Source of the DNA: Caenorhabditis elegans
Taxonomy: Eukaryota; Nematoda; Chromadorea; Rhabditida; Rhabditidae
Reading direction: 5' to 3'
DNA length: 64,000 nucleotides
Assembly (NCBI RefSeq): GCF_000002985.6
Contig: NC_003282.8
Location: 7,626,001-7,690,000, forward strand
This document shows, in pieces, positions 46,880 through 61,100 of this stretch. A model generated the notes under the pieces. The model did not search any database. It had not been told where the DNA came from and saw nothing but the letters and a program-made list of their open reading frames with translations. How positions within the stretch are numbered: position 1 is the first letter of the stretch; every line of letters begins with the position of its first letter. Position numbers and translations under genes: made by a program.

Positions 46880-49173
46880 AATTGCTCATTTGACATCCGG
46901 AAGTGATAAGAATAAAAGATGTGATGGTCAATTTAGGATAGTAAAAGATGACAGGTGGATTGAGGGAAAAGAGACAGGTTACTTCTGTTGAGTGGACACA
47001 TTGCAACCCCCGGCCACCACCGCCACGGACACGCCGCCCACTTTTGCGGTGTGAGGTGCGAAACTGTCTTCCGACAGATTTGTAAATATTACGAGGAAGT
47101 TGATGTAATACGGAAGAGGTCCACTGGATTTATGTGAATGAAGAATCAAAAGATTGTAAAATGTTTAGATATGATGAGCTACAGGGTCAAAGGTGATTTG
47201 ATACACGATTTTCGAGCAGAAATGCTGACTTTTCGAAATCTCATTGTTGTTTAATCAATCACGGGATGTACGAAAGGGATCTTGGTTTTGGATTTTTGAA
47301 AATCAAAATATTACAGGAAAATATAATGCAAAACTAGTACAGACTGTGAAAATGTTTCTAACCTTGATTTCTGCTCCGTCCAACTGTGAAATTACATTGT
47401 GTGTCAATTTCAAAAACGGTACGTGATTTTTTAGTTCTGGTTTTTAAGTGAACTTTATGTATATGAGCTCTGAAAACAGGAAAATAAGGGAAAATTAATA
47501 AGGTAGTCAGAATGAAATATTGCAATTCGAACATAAGCATTTAGTTTGAAACAACCCGTATTTCCCTTATTAGTTTTGTAGCTTCTAGTTTGTCATGCAC
47601 TGATTTTCCGACAGACCGGCTATACTCTGTGGGAATTTCCGCAAAAATTAAATTTAAAATTAATAGATGAGATGTGGTATGTAGTTTTAAAAAAGTCGAT
47701 GGATTCAGAAAATGCTCAGAAAAATCCGCGCATTAATTTCCAAAACTATCACATTTCAGAAAAGTATCAAACATCATATTTTTGGAGTCCAATACTACTT
47801 CTTCATTTCTTTTTTTTTTTTCTTTTCCACTAGTTTTACAATAAAATATATTGTTTTGTCCTAATGAAGCACATTTCATTTTGTAATGTTTTTTAACTTT
47901 CTACTGTAGGATATTCTATTCCGTAATCGTACAAATCTTCTTTCTCTCCCAAATTTAGGCTGCGCCCTGTTTCAAAGCTCTGCTAATAGTACGCAAAACA
48001 AATGTATTCGCTAACTCTTTCGCTCATTTCGGTATAAGTGTCACTTGGAGATCTCTTCGTCTCTCGCAACCCGTATTTGTATTGTTTATCTTCCAAAATG
48101 GTAGTCGACTGCTCATATGAATTGAATTACTAGCGGGATATGAAAGAGACATGAGATTTATAAAAAGTAACTGAATATTTCAACTTTTGAAATTGAACTT
48201 GTATCATTTTCGAAACTAAAATGGAAAAACAGGAACGATATTACTTCATTTTTCCACTTAAAGATGGAGTAGCAAAATTTGGGTGATTGTTTTTAGAATC
48301 AAAATTGATCCTAAATACCTATTGAGACAACTTGAAAATGTCTCAAAAATTATTGTATTAGGTTAGTCATTCTCTAAAAGAAAACGGGCAACCCTTCAAG
48401 TATTAAATCATTTTGAGCTTGAAAAGAGAGAACATTGTTCATTAAAATTCATGTTTGGGCTCCTAAATCTACAAAAAATATCACATTTATATTTTCGGCA
48501 ATTCTGATTTCCTGTAATCGACAATTTCAGCGATTGCCGAAATCGTCGAAAAGTCGATTACCGAACGGCAATTGCTGCATGCTATGTATCACACCGTTTC
48601 AGCGTTGTGTATCGTATTTGTTCAAAGATAATTTTCTTGTAAATCTCGATGTTATTGACTACTGCAGCTAATACATTTGAATTCCCATTAATTCCTTTAA
48701 TTTGATAAGTGTGACTTGGTTCCCGTTGCCCACCATCTTTTGTTCCTTTCCTCCTATCTTCAAATCAAACGCATCTGGAATCTATTTTTTTCATTGTTGT
48801 CTGTCTACCGATGCCAACGATCTGACCTTTCTTAATTGGTATTCGCGCTCATTTTGACATTGTGTCAACTTCAACTATTTGCGCGGGTTTACCTGCAAAA
48901 AAGTAAACAAGAAAAATGGAGATGAAATGAAAGAATTTCCAATAGAAATTTGTTGTTGAAAACTCTCTGAACCATGAGACCGTCCAAGACGTTAACATCA
49001 AATCTTTTCAATTCAGAAACGTTTCCTCTTTTTCTCCTTTTGTGACACGTTTCCTCCGTTCTTTTTTGGAGAGTCACTATATTTTTAATACGATTTTGCT
49101 TTACAATTTCTTTTTTAAACTTTTATTGATTTTGTGCTTCTTATTTTCCATTTTTCATAAAAAGTATTCCAGA
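46880..49173. promoter_or_regulatory. Divergent upstream region of the modular gene and itr-1
   Basis: 2.3 kb between the start of the minus-strand modular gene and the first itr-1 exon. It is AT-rich with some poly-T and a CTGTTTCA word at 47967-47974. No phase-consistent exon was found. It presumably carries the distal itr-1 promoter. Confidence 0.5.
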
Positions 49174-52100
49174 ATGAATCCATCATATGGCCGGGTTCGT
49201 AAGAAAGTATCCATTATATCTATTCCAGAGTTCGTTCCCGAGCATTATGAATGTAAGTTTTTACATTAAAAAAAAACTTCTAAAATCTGCTTCAATTAAC
49301 GATCTTATTTTTTTTCAAATTTTCACCGATAAACTTAAATCTAATTGATACGGTTAGCATTGATGAAATCACTGAAAAATGTACAGGAAACTCAGAACTT
49401 TCTCAGTTTCAATGTTTCTTTTTAACCTTAAAGGTTGAGTAGCGAACTATATTTATTGTTCTCAAAATTCAAAACCAACGTCTAAATAGTCTCAAATTGA
49501 GCCTAACTTATTTGGCCAACGCCCCAGAAAAAAAACCAACAAGAAACACTTAATAAAACCACCAAAATGTGTAAAATGGAAGTTAAAATTACCGGGCGCC
49601 ATTTCACAGGATATGTTTTGTTATTGTTCGTGTTAAAAGTTGGTCCATAAAGTAGATTTGAATATAAAGCCAAACTTTTGAGAACCGGTTTTGATTTTGA
49701 CTATGATGAAAGAGTTTTGAATTAAAAATATTTAAAAAAAAAACACTTTTTTTCAATTCTTCTAGAAAAAGTGCATTTATTGACTCACCGTTAGAGCATA
49801 TCGATAAAACAATAGACAAATACAATCATATGGGACATCAACCAGCAAAACACTTTAAAACACATTTTTGTTCCCGGAGGTCTCTATTTTTTCTTGTCTT
49901 TCAAAAGAAAAGGGGCACCTGTAAGCGGCTTACGTACCGTCTTGGTTGTCTATTGATGTATGTGAGGCATATACATCTATTTCATGAATGTTTCAACAAA
50001 CAAAATATATACCGATTGTTGTGTCTCTTTCTCTAATATTTTCCTGGTAAACGATATGCATAAATTTCTGTTTCTCTTTCCTCTTTCCACACATCTGTTC
50101 GTATTATTTTACAAAATGAACTTACAGATGTTTTTTTGTTGTCTCGTTGGCATCGTAACTAATCGAAAATGATTGATGTTCGAACACGAATATCATTATA
50201 TTTATTGTCGTCTTCATCTTTTTGTCGAATAGTTTGTATCGTTGATTTCTAACATTAGACGTCATCGAATCGTTCATCAAATTGTCGACCTGATCAATTT
50301 CTTTTTCTCTCTATTTCTCTTTACACAACTTCAATCTCTGAACTGTAAATTCCAAATTCGATTAAAAAGGCTAGAGAGTTTGATCGTTCTGGTTTGTGAC
50401 TGAATTATTTGATGAAAGATCTAGTACGATTAATATGTTCATTATCAAAAGCTAGATGATCATTATTTGCCATTTTAATTCAAAAGAGGAATGATCCAGA
50501 GACAATGCATGAAGGAAATGATAATTAACTTGAAAATTATTTGGTATAAACGCCTTAACAGGTTGTGAAAAATTTAGGAAAATACCGAAATCGACAATCA
50601 TAATAAAACACTCCACAATTTTTGATTTGGTGAAATTTTGTAAATTGTAGATTTTTCAGAAAGTTTGGACTTTTTGAGTAATTTCGAGCATTGCTACAGA
50701 TGTGAACCTCTAGAATATTTGAATAAAAATAATTTCAATTTTCATGAAATTCAAAATTTTATAAAAATTGTTAACAATTGCCGACTTCCAAAATAGGTGA
50801 AAAAATTAAGTAATTGTCACTGTTTCACTGTAAGTAAAAAACTTTGATAATTTTTTACAAAGCTCTGCTAACTATAAGATATCCGGTAATTTCAATATTA
50901 TTGGGCTGATTTGAAACAACTTCCTCACTGGCGATACTTTTCATTTAACTGAGTATTAAAAAGCATGAGCAAGTTGCCAACCAACTTTTAAATAAAACAT
51001 ATTCCCGTTCCGTGTATATGTTTTTATATTGCCGTTTCTATTCAGTTTTTTGCTTTCCTTTTTTCCAACATTTTGCTCATAAAACAACGTGCTTCACAGC
51101 TGTGATTCGTTGCATAATCGTCTTCAGCTTCTCGCTCATAAAACCAAAATGTTTTAGATGTTTAGTTGTCACTTCATGGTTTTTTTTGTTTTTTTAAATA
51201 GCTTTTTTGAGTTCAAATCCTTGCATGTTTCTGAAAATTTACACGCTAACTAACCTATCACTCCTTATTTCAAAATTAAAAACAACTTCCTTAAAAAAAT
51301 TAAAAACCGTGTCAAATGTGATTTGTGTAAAAGAGTGTGGTGTAGAAGTGACACAGATCGTTAAACTTTTATAGTCCTTTTGCTTTGAGCGTACCGTGCC
51401 GTCGATCATCCGATGTGAAGAAATTGTCTAAAAAATGACAAGAAAATGAGAAAATGTTTAGTTTTGCACAATTTTCAGACGAAAACGAAACGACGGCCAG
51501 TGGAGGTGCTAGTGGTGGTGGAAGCACACGAATTGAATTTGATTTTGATGATTTTGAGGAACAAATTATGAGGAAATCCAGGTTAGTTTGTATTCTTGAA
51601 AAATCGTATTATTCGAAGAATAAATTGAGTGTCATTTGGCTGTTTTGTTACAAATCCTGTTTTACTGTTATCAAAAAAAAAACAATTGAAAAAACAACGT
51701 GAATGGCGAGAATATTCCTGTATCAACAAGAAAAAAGAGCCTTTTCAAATTTGTTTGAAAAAGAAGAAACGCTGCTCATTCTCAAGTACTTTGTATATCG
51801 AGATGGTCTCCTGGTATCGGTATCACTTTGGAAAAAAGTACAAGGTCGCCGATATAAAAAGGGTGTAATGATCATTTATTTGAGGTATTTTTGATTGGAA
51901 AAAATTTTGGTAAACTATTCTCGAGTTATTTTTTTTCTCAAATCATATGTGCTTCTATTTTTGAATTAACTTGGAGATTCGAATAAATCAGTGAACTATT
52001 GCAAGCAATACTAACTTCCAATTAAATGTTGAAGTAATATGTATCAATTTTGAATAATAAAAATGCATGTGAACCTGATGAATTTGATTTAAATCTAAAG

Positions 52101-55100
52101 TTAATGATACGTATTCTTATAACCGATTTATAGTAAATCCTGGCATATCCAGATTCCAAGGTGTATCTCTTTTGAAGGGGAAGTAACAGTTTTGAGTTGT
52201 TGCTTGAATAGACTCAAGATTTTCTCAAAATACTGAAAATCACAACGAGAAATCTCGGAAAATTTTATGGCGTTCAAAATTATTTTTTGGTGCAGTCGCA
52301 CAATTTGATAACCACCTCTAAATAAAAAAATCCCTATAAATTTTAAAATTTATTTTAAATTTTAAATTTTACGTAAATTTTCTGATGAAGTACTTATCGC
52401 AATTTGTGTTCCCATACTCCTTTTTTCCAGACAATGGCAAAACTAAATAATCCGTTTAATACTATTAGTTTGATTTTTTAGACTGATAATATTAATTTGC
52501 AAACTATCATTGATGATTCTCCTGTTTTAAACAGACTATTGTGGTTAGTTCCGTTTGTCACTTATTAATCCAGAGTTATGGACAAAATTAGATTGAATAT
52601 AAATTTAAGTCCATTACTGAGTACCTTGTTACTTCCGAGTTTTCGAGTTGACCGAGAACAATATTTGGCGACCTCTGAAGCGTGACGGAGATGATCGAAT
52701 ATTGCTAATATATTTGTTGAACTGTTCATGAAGTTCGTTCATATTTTGATTGTTTCGGTATCATTTCTTTTTCCTTCTCCTCCATTTTTTTTTCCGTCAC
52801 GAAACAGTGAAATGATTGTGGGCATATCCGCCGAGTAGTAGGCGGACAAGCAAAACGTCATGATATCACCCTTCTTTTTTTCGCCTATTTTCTGTGGTCA
52901 CTGATTAGCTTTTGACAACCTCACTCCTCTTCATTTTTGCCCATTTTAACTCAAAACACCAACCCATTAACATTTTATAGTTTCCTTCTTCGTGTCTTAA
53001 CTTTCATAGTTTTGTTTGAGAACTGAAGCACATTTTTTGGCAACTTACTAGAAAGTAATTTTTGAATTTAGGTTTTTTCATAGAACGGTTAAAATTTTCG
53101 CGGATCGTCAGAAACATACAGTAAAAATCAGAGGATTTGTAAGTAAGAAAAAAGAAAAAGAGAATAGTTTGATTGTCTGTCTGAATCTCTTCCTCATTCT
53201 ATACTATTTCTTCCTCTGGTGCAGTGTACAGAAAACTGTTGTAGAGTATGAATAACTAGAGAAAAAGAGTTGTTTGCATACAGATGTAGATTCAATAACC
53301 TTATCACTTTCCCCTGGACTTTCTCTGAGTGTTTGTCAATGATTGTTCAATGATTTTGATTTTAGGCGGGACACACATGTTTTTGTTTGTGATAACATAT
53401 ATTTGAGAAGCCATAATTGTGAGAAGAATCACTTATGTGTTCCATTCTTTGTGTTTTCAATACGTGGTTTCCATTTCATTTGCGTCATTCATTTGGCTCT
53501 TTCACGGAAATTTAATTCATATCACAGGGGTTTAATTTTGACCGATGAACAGTTATTCGAAACATTTCTGACAGAATTTTCAAAAGACGAACCGTTTTTA
53601 GATTGGTCGGTGTAGAACTTTTTGAAATAATAACTGTTCGGTAAAATACTTTTTTTAATCTAGAGAATTTGGCTACAAAAACAGTAATGTTTTTACCCAA
53701 AAATTGAGTGAGACGTTCTCGGAACTGTATAATTTTTCTAGCCATATTGATAATTCATAATGATTCGTGTTGGTTCACAAATATTTTTGTCTTGGCATTT
53801 CCCGCTAACTTCGTACTAAAGTTTTACCAACGTCTTATAAAACTTTTGTACTGCTGTTGAAAACTTGAATAAAACTTGAGACAGAAAGCATTTTTTTGAA
53901 ACTAGATGAAACTTAAGAAAAAATAAGTTGGCAAAAATTGTACAAAAAATCTAAAAAAATTCTTAACTCTTATAGAAAGGCAGGACCGTTATAAATCCCG
54001 TGGATTTTTTTGTCAGTCGTTTTTTTACAGATACCAATGAAGGCTTTGCTTGAAAGCTTTTTTATATTTAAACAAATTTATTTTGTTTTTTGAGCAAATT
54101 CTGTTTAAAAAAAGTGTTATCAAAATTCATTCCCAAATAGCATAACGTAATTAAAAACTCTTTATCTCTCTATCGCTCGAAATATTTACTGCATGACTAT
54201 TTCACTGCACGTCACTAGACTTAACCTTGCATAATTCACATTTGTAAAGATCACACACAGTTCACTAAAACTATGAAAGCATTTTATACTTGAATTTTGG
54301 AGGAAAGTCAGGATCTTTTTATGGTATGCATATGTTTACTCGCAGCTTTGGAAACATCGATTTTTTCTATTTTCTCAATTGCTGTAAATTCGATATTTTA
54401 TACACAAGTACAAGTAGAAATATTTTGTATTCAGTTAAAAATCCATCAAATTTGAACTGTTGTTTCGGATGGCGTCTGCTGCAATTTTTATTATCACCAG
54501 CACCCTTTTCCCTCTTTTTCTCTCTGATAACAATCAATCGGTTTTTCATTTTTTGCAATATGTGCCTCCTCCTCCTCTTCGTTTTTCCTTCTGCTGCTTT
54601 TTCAATATGTTGCCATTATTTGATTATTAATTTCATTTTCTGAATTTTTCATTTCACACTTTTTGCAACATCTTTTAATATTAAAGAAAAAAGTCGTTCG
54701 GTGACATAAAAGCTTTTTGTTTTGAAAGCTTTGTTGAGATGTAAATCATGGTGCCGCCAACCAAAACTACCTATTTTTGTTCAAAATATAATTGTATGCT
54801 TTTATAAAAAATGAAAAATAACAGTCAGAAATTTTTATTTTACAAATTTACGAATTTCTGAGTTTGAGCTGTTCAGTATTTGAAGACCCTCCAATTTTCC
54901 AAAAACTCAGAATATTTGACTGAATAATGCAAAAATAAAACCGAGGCGGCCTGTATTGTGTACAATTGCCAGATTTTTAAAAAATTTGATTAAATTAGAC
55001 GATCAAGGTCTTTCTGCATTTTGCTTTAAATTTTCTAACATTTAAAAAATATTTCAGGATTTTTTTACTATTCTTCTAAGCACTTATTGATATGACTGGT

Positions 55101-58100
55101 CAGAACCACATTTAACGTTCAAAATTTTTAGTGATATTTGTATTCTATGTAATATTCTCTATGTAATACATTGTATGTAAATTTTTATTCTGAAATTGTC
55201 AATGTTCGTTAGTCATCATCACGAATATTATTGTGAAACCCGTTTTTCAAATTGTCATTTCCATTTCTCTCGTTCTCAATTTCCTCTTGTTTTCCCTTAC
55301 AGATTTTATCTCGACGATACCTTTCTGAATTTCATATATTTGTTACCTTGTTTTATAGTTCCACATTACTTCTCAGTTCTTCTACTACTTCTACTTCTAT
55401 GCACCTTTCAAACTTCTACACATAATGGACTATGACTATAGGAGACGTGTTCTGGAACGTAACATTGGGTGAGAAAATTGAAGAAAATGAAAAATAAAAC
55501 AAAAATAAAAAAAAAAAAAAGAAAATAAAACAAAACCGAGAACATCGATAAAATGGGAAATACTGTGTTTCGAGAAGATGGAAACAACGAAAAACTGAAA
55601 GAGAAACAAAAAAAAGAATTTTGTGACAATAGAAAAGTGCTAAAAGCACAGTCATCCATTGCTTCTTCTTCTCCTTTTCTTTTTTCTAAATAATTTTATA
55701 TTTTTCAGCATGGCTCTTCCTAGTCGGAAGTTAACCATTGCCAACAGTATTGATCACGGAAACAATGGAAATTTACATATTGGAGATATTATTTCTCTTT
55801 ATACAGAATCATCTTCAAATCAAGAACAGAGAGGATTCTTGAGCACACTTGGGTTGGTTTTTAGCTTTTAAAATAAATATCTGAAAATTACTGGAATATT
55901 TACAGATTGGTAGACGATCGATGTATTGTTGAACTTAAAGATGGGCGGCCTGAAAGCCCGCCAAAAAAGTTTCGAGATTGCCTTTTTAAAGTGTGTCCTG
56001 TTAATCGATATGCAGCTCAAAAGCATTTATGGACCGAGCAAAAGCGATTTCAAACTGGAGATTCAATGTTTGACGATGATCTGATGAATAAGCTGAAAGT
56101 TGCTGCGGATAAGGTATCTTTATTGAAATCTGGAATTAGTAATTGGAATTGAAAACTGAAAGTTTAAATCCAAAAAAAAATTCTTTTAAGTGCAACAATA
56201 CTTAACTAAAGTTTTTTGGTTCTCATAACAGCTCTAGAAGAACCAATAATTTCTTAAACAACATATTTTCAGGAGCGGGAAGAAAACGAGTCTGAATTTC
56301 AAAAAACTCTCGGAAACGTTATACAATATGGTTCAATGGTTCAGTTGCTTCATGTCAAATCAAATAAATATATCACAGTGCAAAAGAACTCACCAGCAAA
56401 AAGAGAACGAAATGCGATGAAAGTTAGTTTTTTAATTCAATAAATTATTTTTTATTTTGTTAGTGATCAAAAACTTAAATGAACAGATACCTTCTTCACA
56501 TTATCATCGTGTGAGTTGAAAATGAGTGAAGTTTTCAAAAGGATTTGAGCATAAAAAACGAATGCGGTGATAATTGAATGGAATGCATAAATAACTTTTT
56601 AAAATTAAATAACATGTCTGTGAATTTGGGAAACACTTCTAGAATTTAATGGAATGTAGCATCTTTCTAAGTTACCCACATTTTCTCTATGGGTTCAGAA
56701 CAAGCCAGAAAGCCTAATACAGAATTTCTGGCCAAATTTTGTCAGCATTTCAGTTTTATCAATAAAACTTCTACACTATCGCATTGATTGTTATTTTAAA
56801 AAATTGCATTATCTATGTCTTTAGGTTTATCTGGATCGTGCTGGAAATGAAGGAAGTTGGTTTATAATCGAACCAGCATACAAGCATTATGCTATTGGAG
56901 ACAACGTATCTGCTGGAAACAAGATATCATTGATTCCAAACTCAGTATCCACAACTCAAGCCGGACATGTCAAATCACAGCTTCATCTTTCATCATTCAA
57001 TCTTCTCGATCATCAATCAGCTGCCGAAGTTAACTGTTTGAATGAACCAACTGAATGGCAGGTCTTTATGTTTTTGCTTTTTGATGAAAACCAGCAGAAC
57101 AGTGTGAAATCAGTGAGTGTGATTAAAAACTAAACATGCGACTTATTTTATTTTTCAGGGAGATGTTGTGAGATTGTTTCATGCAGATCAGCAGACTTTT
57201 TTGACATTAGATACAATTCCAAAGCAGAATCCGCCAACTGATGTAGTTTTTCTAAGAATGACGAATCGACCGTCGGCAGCTGATGCAACAAGTTCGAGGG
57301 CATTGTGGGAAGTACAGGTTAGGATTTAAAATTTTTGAGAGATTCTAAGAAAAAAAATAGCAAAAACTCATTGACTCCAAAATCATTGACTACCTGTTCT
57401 CATTGCCTACCCTTGCTCATTGACTACCCTTGCTCTTTGCCTACCTCTTTCTCATTGACTACCTGTGCTCATTGCCTTCCTGTTCTCATTGCCTACTTGT
57501 TGCTCGTTGACTACCTTTTCTCATTGCCTACCCTTTGCTCATTGTCTACTCGTTTTCTTCATCAGTCAAGAGGCACGTACAAGGACCGTATTCCAAGAAT
57601 ACATCAAAGGTACATCTACTCAATTTGTTCATTCATTCAAAGGGTATACACATTTAAAATCTTTCAATCTGTACACAACATTTCGGGCAACAATTAGTAG
57701 TAGCTGTCATGTTTAATTTATATTAATTTTGATAGGACACGAAAAGGCTGGGCAACATTCTTTATCCATCAACATTAATAGCAACAATAGCAACAAAAAA
57801 CAACAATTAAAAATTTGAAAAAAAAAGTGGCAAAGAACGTAAAATCAATAACAATGAAATTTGGCATAAGAAATTCATTCGGAGTCGGAGTCAATCACTC
57901 GTTTTCTGCTTTTGAGCATATAGGAACATGACGCCGTAGTATTAGACATGTCAGACAAGGATGCACTGGAGTTGATGGTGGCTTTCGATCTAAAAATGAA
58001 ATAACCTCCAAAACTCTCTGAACTGAGTATTTTCAAACTGGCGTATCTCAAAAAATACACATCTGGAAAACAAATGTCCAACTAATAAAATGATCAGAAA

Positions 58101-61100
58101 TATTTTTTCTTTCTAATTCAATAGTTTTTATTTCAATACACCAACGTTTTGTAGAGTTACACGGAGTCAAAGCCATTTTAACAAAATTCACAAAAAATTT
58201 TAAGAAGTCATTTGTTGTGCCCTTTATAACTCAACTTTCATTGAATTTCAGAAGATAAATTTTGTTGAATAGTGAGTAAAAAATATTTTTCCACATTTTA
58301 CCAGTTTCAAGTTTTCGGATATTTTCATGTTCCGCCAAGTTACAGACCGTTTTTCAAAAAAATCCAATTTCGCTTTTAAAATCTTCATATTCAACGTATC
58401 GACTTGAAATTTTGAAAAATGATCACTTTTTTGATGTCTCTACAATGTCCTAAAAAATCTCTTTCAAAGAAAACTGTCCATCTCCAAAATCGTCCTTCGC
58501 TCCGAAAAATGAAATCGGTCTTTTGCTTCTCGAGAAATGGGCGAAAAAATCAAGTGAAATTTTTTAAAATTTGCATTAAAACAATTGAGACACTGAGCAA
58601 ACTACCAAAAATTTCACGTGAGAATAAAAATTATGTTATTTTTGTTTAATTTTTAGGTCGTTTAAGAGTAGAAATCACTCAAAATAAACATGAAATTCGT
58701 AAATAGCGTGTTCTCAGCTTTCTAAAAATATTTTTTTCGACCCAAAAATCGCAATTTGATTTTTTCGCCCATTTCTCGAGAAGCAAAAGTCCGATTTCAT
58801 TTTTCGGAGCGAAGGACGATTTTGGAGATGGACAGTGTTTTTTGAAAGATTTTTTAGGACATTGTAGAGACATCAAAAAAATGATCATTTTTCAAAATTT
58901 CAAGTCGATACGTTGAATATGAAGATTTTTATAAGCGAAATTGGATTTTTTTGAAAAACGGTCTGTAACTTGGCGGAACATGAAAATATCCAAAAACTTG
59001 AAACTGGTAAAATGTGGAAAAATATTTTTTACTCACTATTCAACAAAATTTATCTTCTGAAATTCAATGAAAGTTGAGTTATAAAAGGCACAACAAATGA
59101 CTTCTTAAAATTTTTTGTGAATTTTGTTAAAATGGCTTTGACTCCGTGTAACTCTATAAAACGTTGGTGTATTAAAATAAAAACTATTGAATTAGAAAGA
59201 AAAAATATTTCTGATCATTTTATTAGTTGGACATTTGTTTTCCAGATGTGTATTTTTGAGATACGCCAGTTTGAAAATACTCAGTTCAGAGAGTTTTGTT
59301 GTGTACAGATTGAAAGATTTTAAATGTGTATACCCTTTGAATGAATGAACAAATTGTGTAGATGTACCTTTGATGTATTCTTAGAATACGGTCCTTGTAC
59401 GTGCCTCTTGACTGATGAAGAAAACGAGTAGACAATGAGCAAAGGGTAGGCAATGAGAAAAGGTAGTCAACGAGCAACAAGTAGGCAATGAGAACAGGAA
59501 GGCAATGAGCACAGGTAGTCAATGAGAAAGAGGTAGGCAAAGAGCAAGGGTTGCCAATGAGCAAGGGTAGGCAATGAGAACAGGTAGTCAATGATTTTGG
59601 AGTCAATGAGTATTTGCCGAAAAAAATCTACAATATATCAAAATAAGCGTTATGAAATGAAATATTTTCAGGTTGTCCAAACAAATGCCTATCGTGGAGG
59701 AACTGCTAAATGGAACAAAGCATACCGATTCAAACATCTTGCAACTGATATGTACCTTTCCGCAGAGCCATCACAAGTTCAAGTGAAACCAGCAATGAAT
59801 GGAAGACGTGCGAGTTTAATTTACTCAAAGTTAGTTTTCCAATTCCCATCTTACCGTATCCCTTTTCAGCACCTTTGCTCAGTGCATTATCTCAGAAATC
59901 TAGACCAATGTTGGAGCGGTAAGAAATCAAACAAAACTTAGTTTACTTGCATGTTGATAATAATTGCTGCTGTCCGGACCTATAACGCTAACTTTGCTAT
60001 TACTAATTTTTGAAACACAACGGGATCCCAGTATTTTACCACCTATAATTTTAAATTTCAGAACAAATAATCCAATGGCTATGTATTCTGATGGTCCAAA
60101 CGGAGTTACTAATGGTAAAACTGAATGAATTACCAAACATCATGAACCTACTTTTTCAGAGTCAACAGACACAACACAGCAAAATATTCCAAGCGTTTGG
60201 GTTCTAGGGCCGACAAAATCAGAATTCCCAGAAGAAGATGCTAATTTGTTATTCCAATTGGATCCGTCCACATTCATGAAAGTAGACGCACCAAACTGCA
60301 TTATTTAATTGAATTCAAAAGTTTTCAGTCAAACAAAGAAGTTCCAAGACGTTCATACGTTCGTCTTCTCCATCAGAGCTCTGATAAATGGGTTCATGCA
60401 ACTAATGCAACTGAGAAACAGAATCTTCACTACAGTAGTAAAAATGAGAAAGGATGGGTTAAAGTGATATGTGAAAAGAATCGAGTTGACAAGGAAACGT
60501 TTGCTTTGTTACCTGTGAACCCCGATGAGGCAAGTCAAAGCTTAAACGTCTTTATTTAAATATATAGTTAGACTATTTTTTATTTTTACCTGATGATTAT
60601 TCTTTTGAAAGGAACAAACTTGACTGAACTTTTCTGAAATAATGCAATTCAAATTTAAAAAAAAGCCAACCATTCTAATGAATACAAATTTGTTTCAGGT
60701 CCGCGATCTGGATTTTGCAAATGATGCATGCAAGGCTCTTCGGAACTTCATTAAACTCATAAAAATTGGTCAAGTAATTTCAAAAGAATCAATTAACTCA
60801 ACCACCCAATTACTGATTGATTGCATTCTCTTCGTGACAAATTCCTCTGATCATCTTGCGGATCCGCTCAAAATCTCCGATTTCTCTCCATCTCGAGATC
60901 GGCAGAAGTTGCTCCGTGAGCAAGAAGTTTTGAATCAAGTGTTCCTTTTGTTGAAAGCACCATTCCTTCCTCGTCAAGGTACCACTGAACTTGGACCGCT
61001 TCTCAGCTCTCCTTCGGAGTTGAGTGATAGCCGAAATGAGATTTTCAAAACAATGTTCCAATTGTGTTATTGTCTTTTGAAATACTCTCAAGTCAGTTAT

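Larger units (their letters stand above)
57367..59611. mobile_element. Foldback (long inverted-repeat) element in an itr-1 intron
   Basis: The left arm runs 57367-58553 and the right arm 58756-59611, near-perfect complements of each other apart from a 330 bp insert in the left arm, with a 200 bp loop. Examples: left TTGACTCCAAAATCATTGAC against right GTCAATGATTTTGGAGTCAA; left GAGTTACACGGAGTCAAAGC against right GCTTTGACTCCGTGTAACTC; left TGGGCGAAAAAATCAA against right TTGATTTTTTCGCCCA. The outer 180 bp of each arm is a tandem array of 16-17 bp units (CTCATTGACTACC / CTCATTGCCTACC). No transposase is seen, so it would be non-autonomous. It lies wholly inside the intron 57318-59671. Confidence 0.88.

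Noticed and set aside
53343..53615. 90-residue plus-strand frame in the large itr-1 intron
   Set aside because: Phe/His/Ile-rich translation typical of AT-rich noncoding DNA, with no acceptor or domain.
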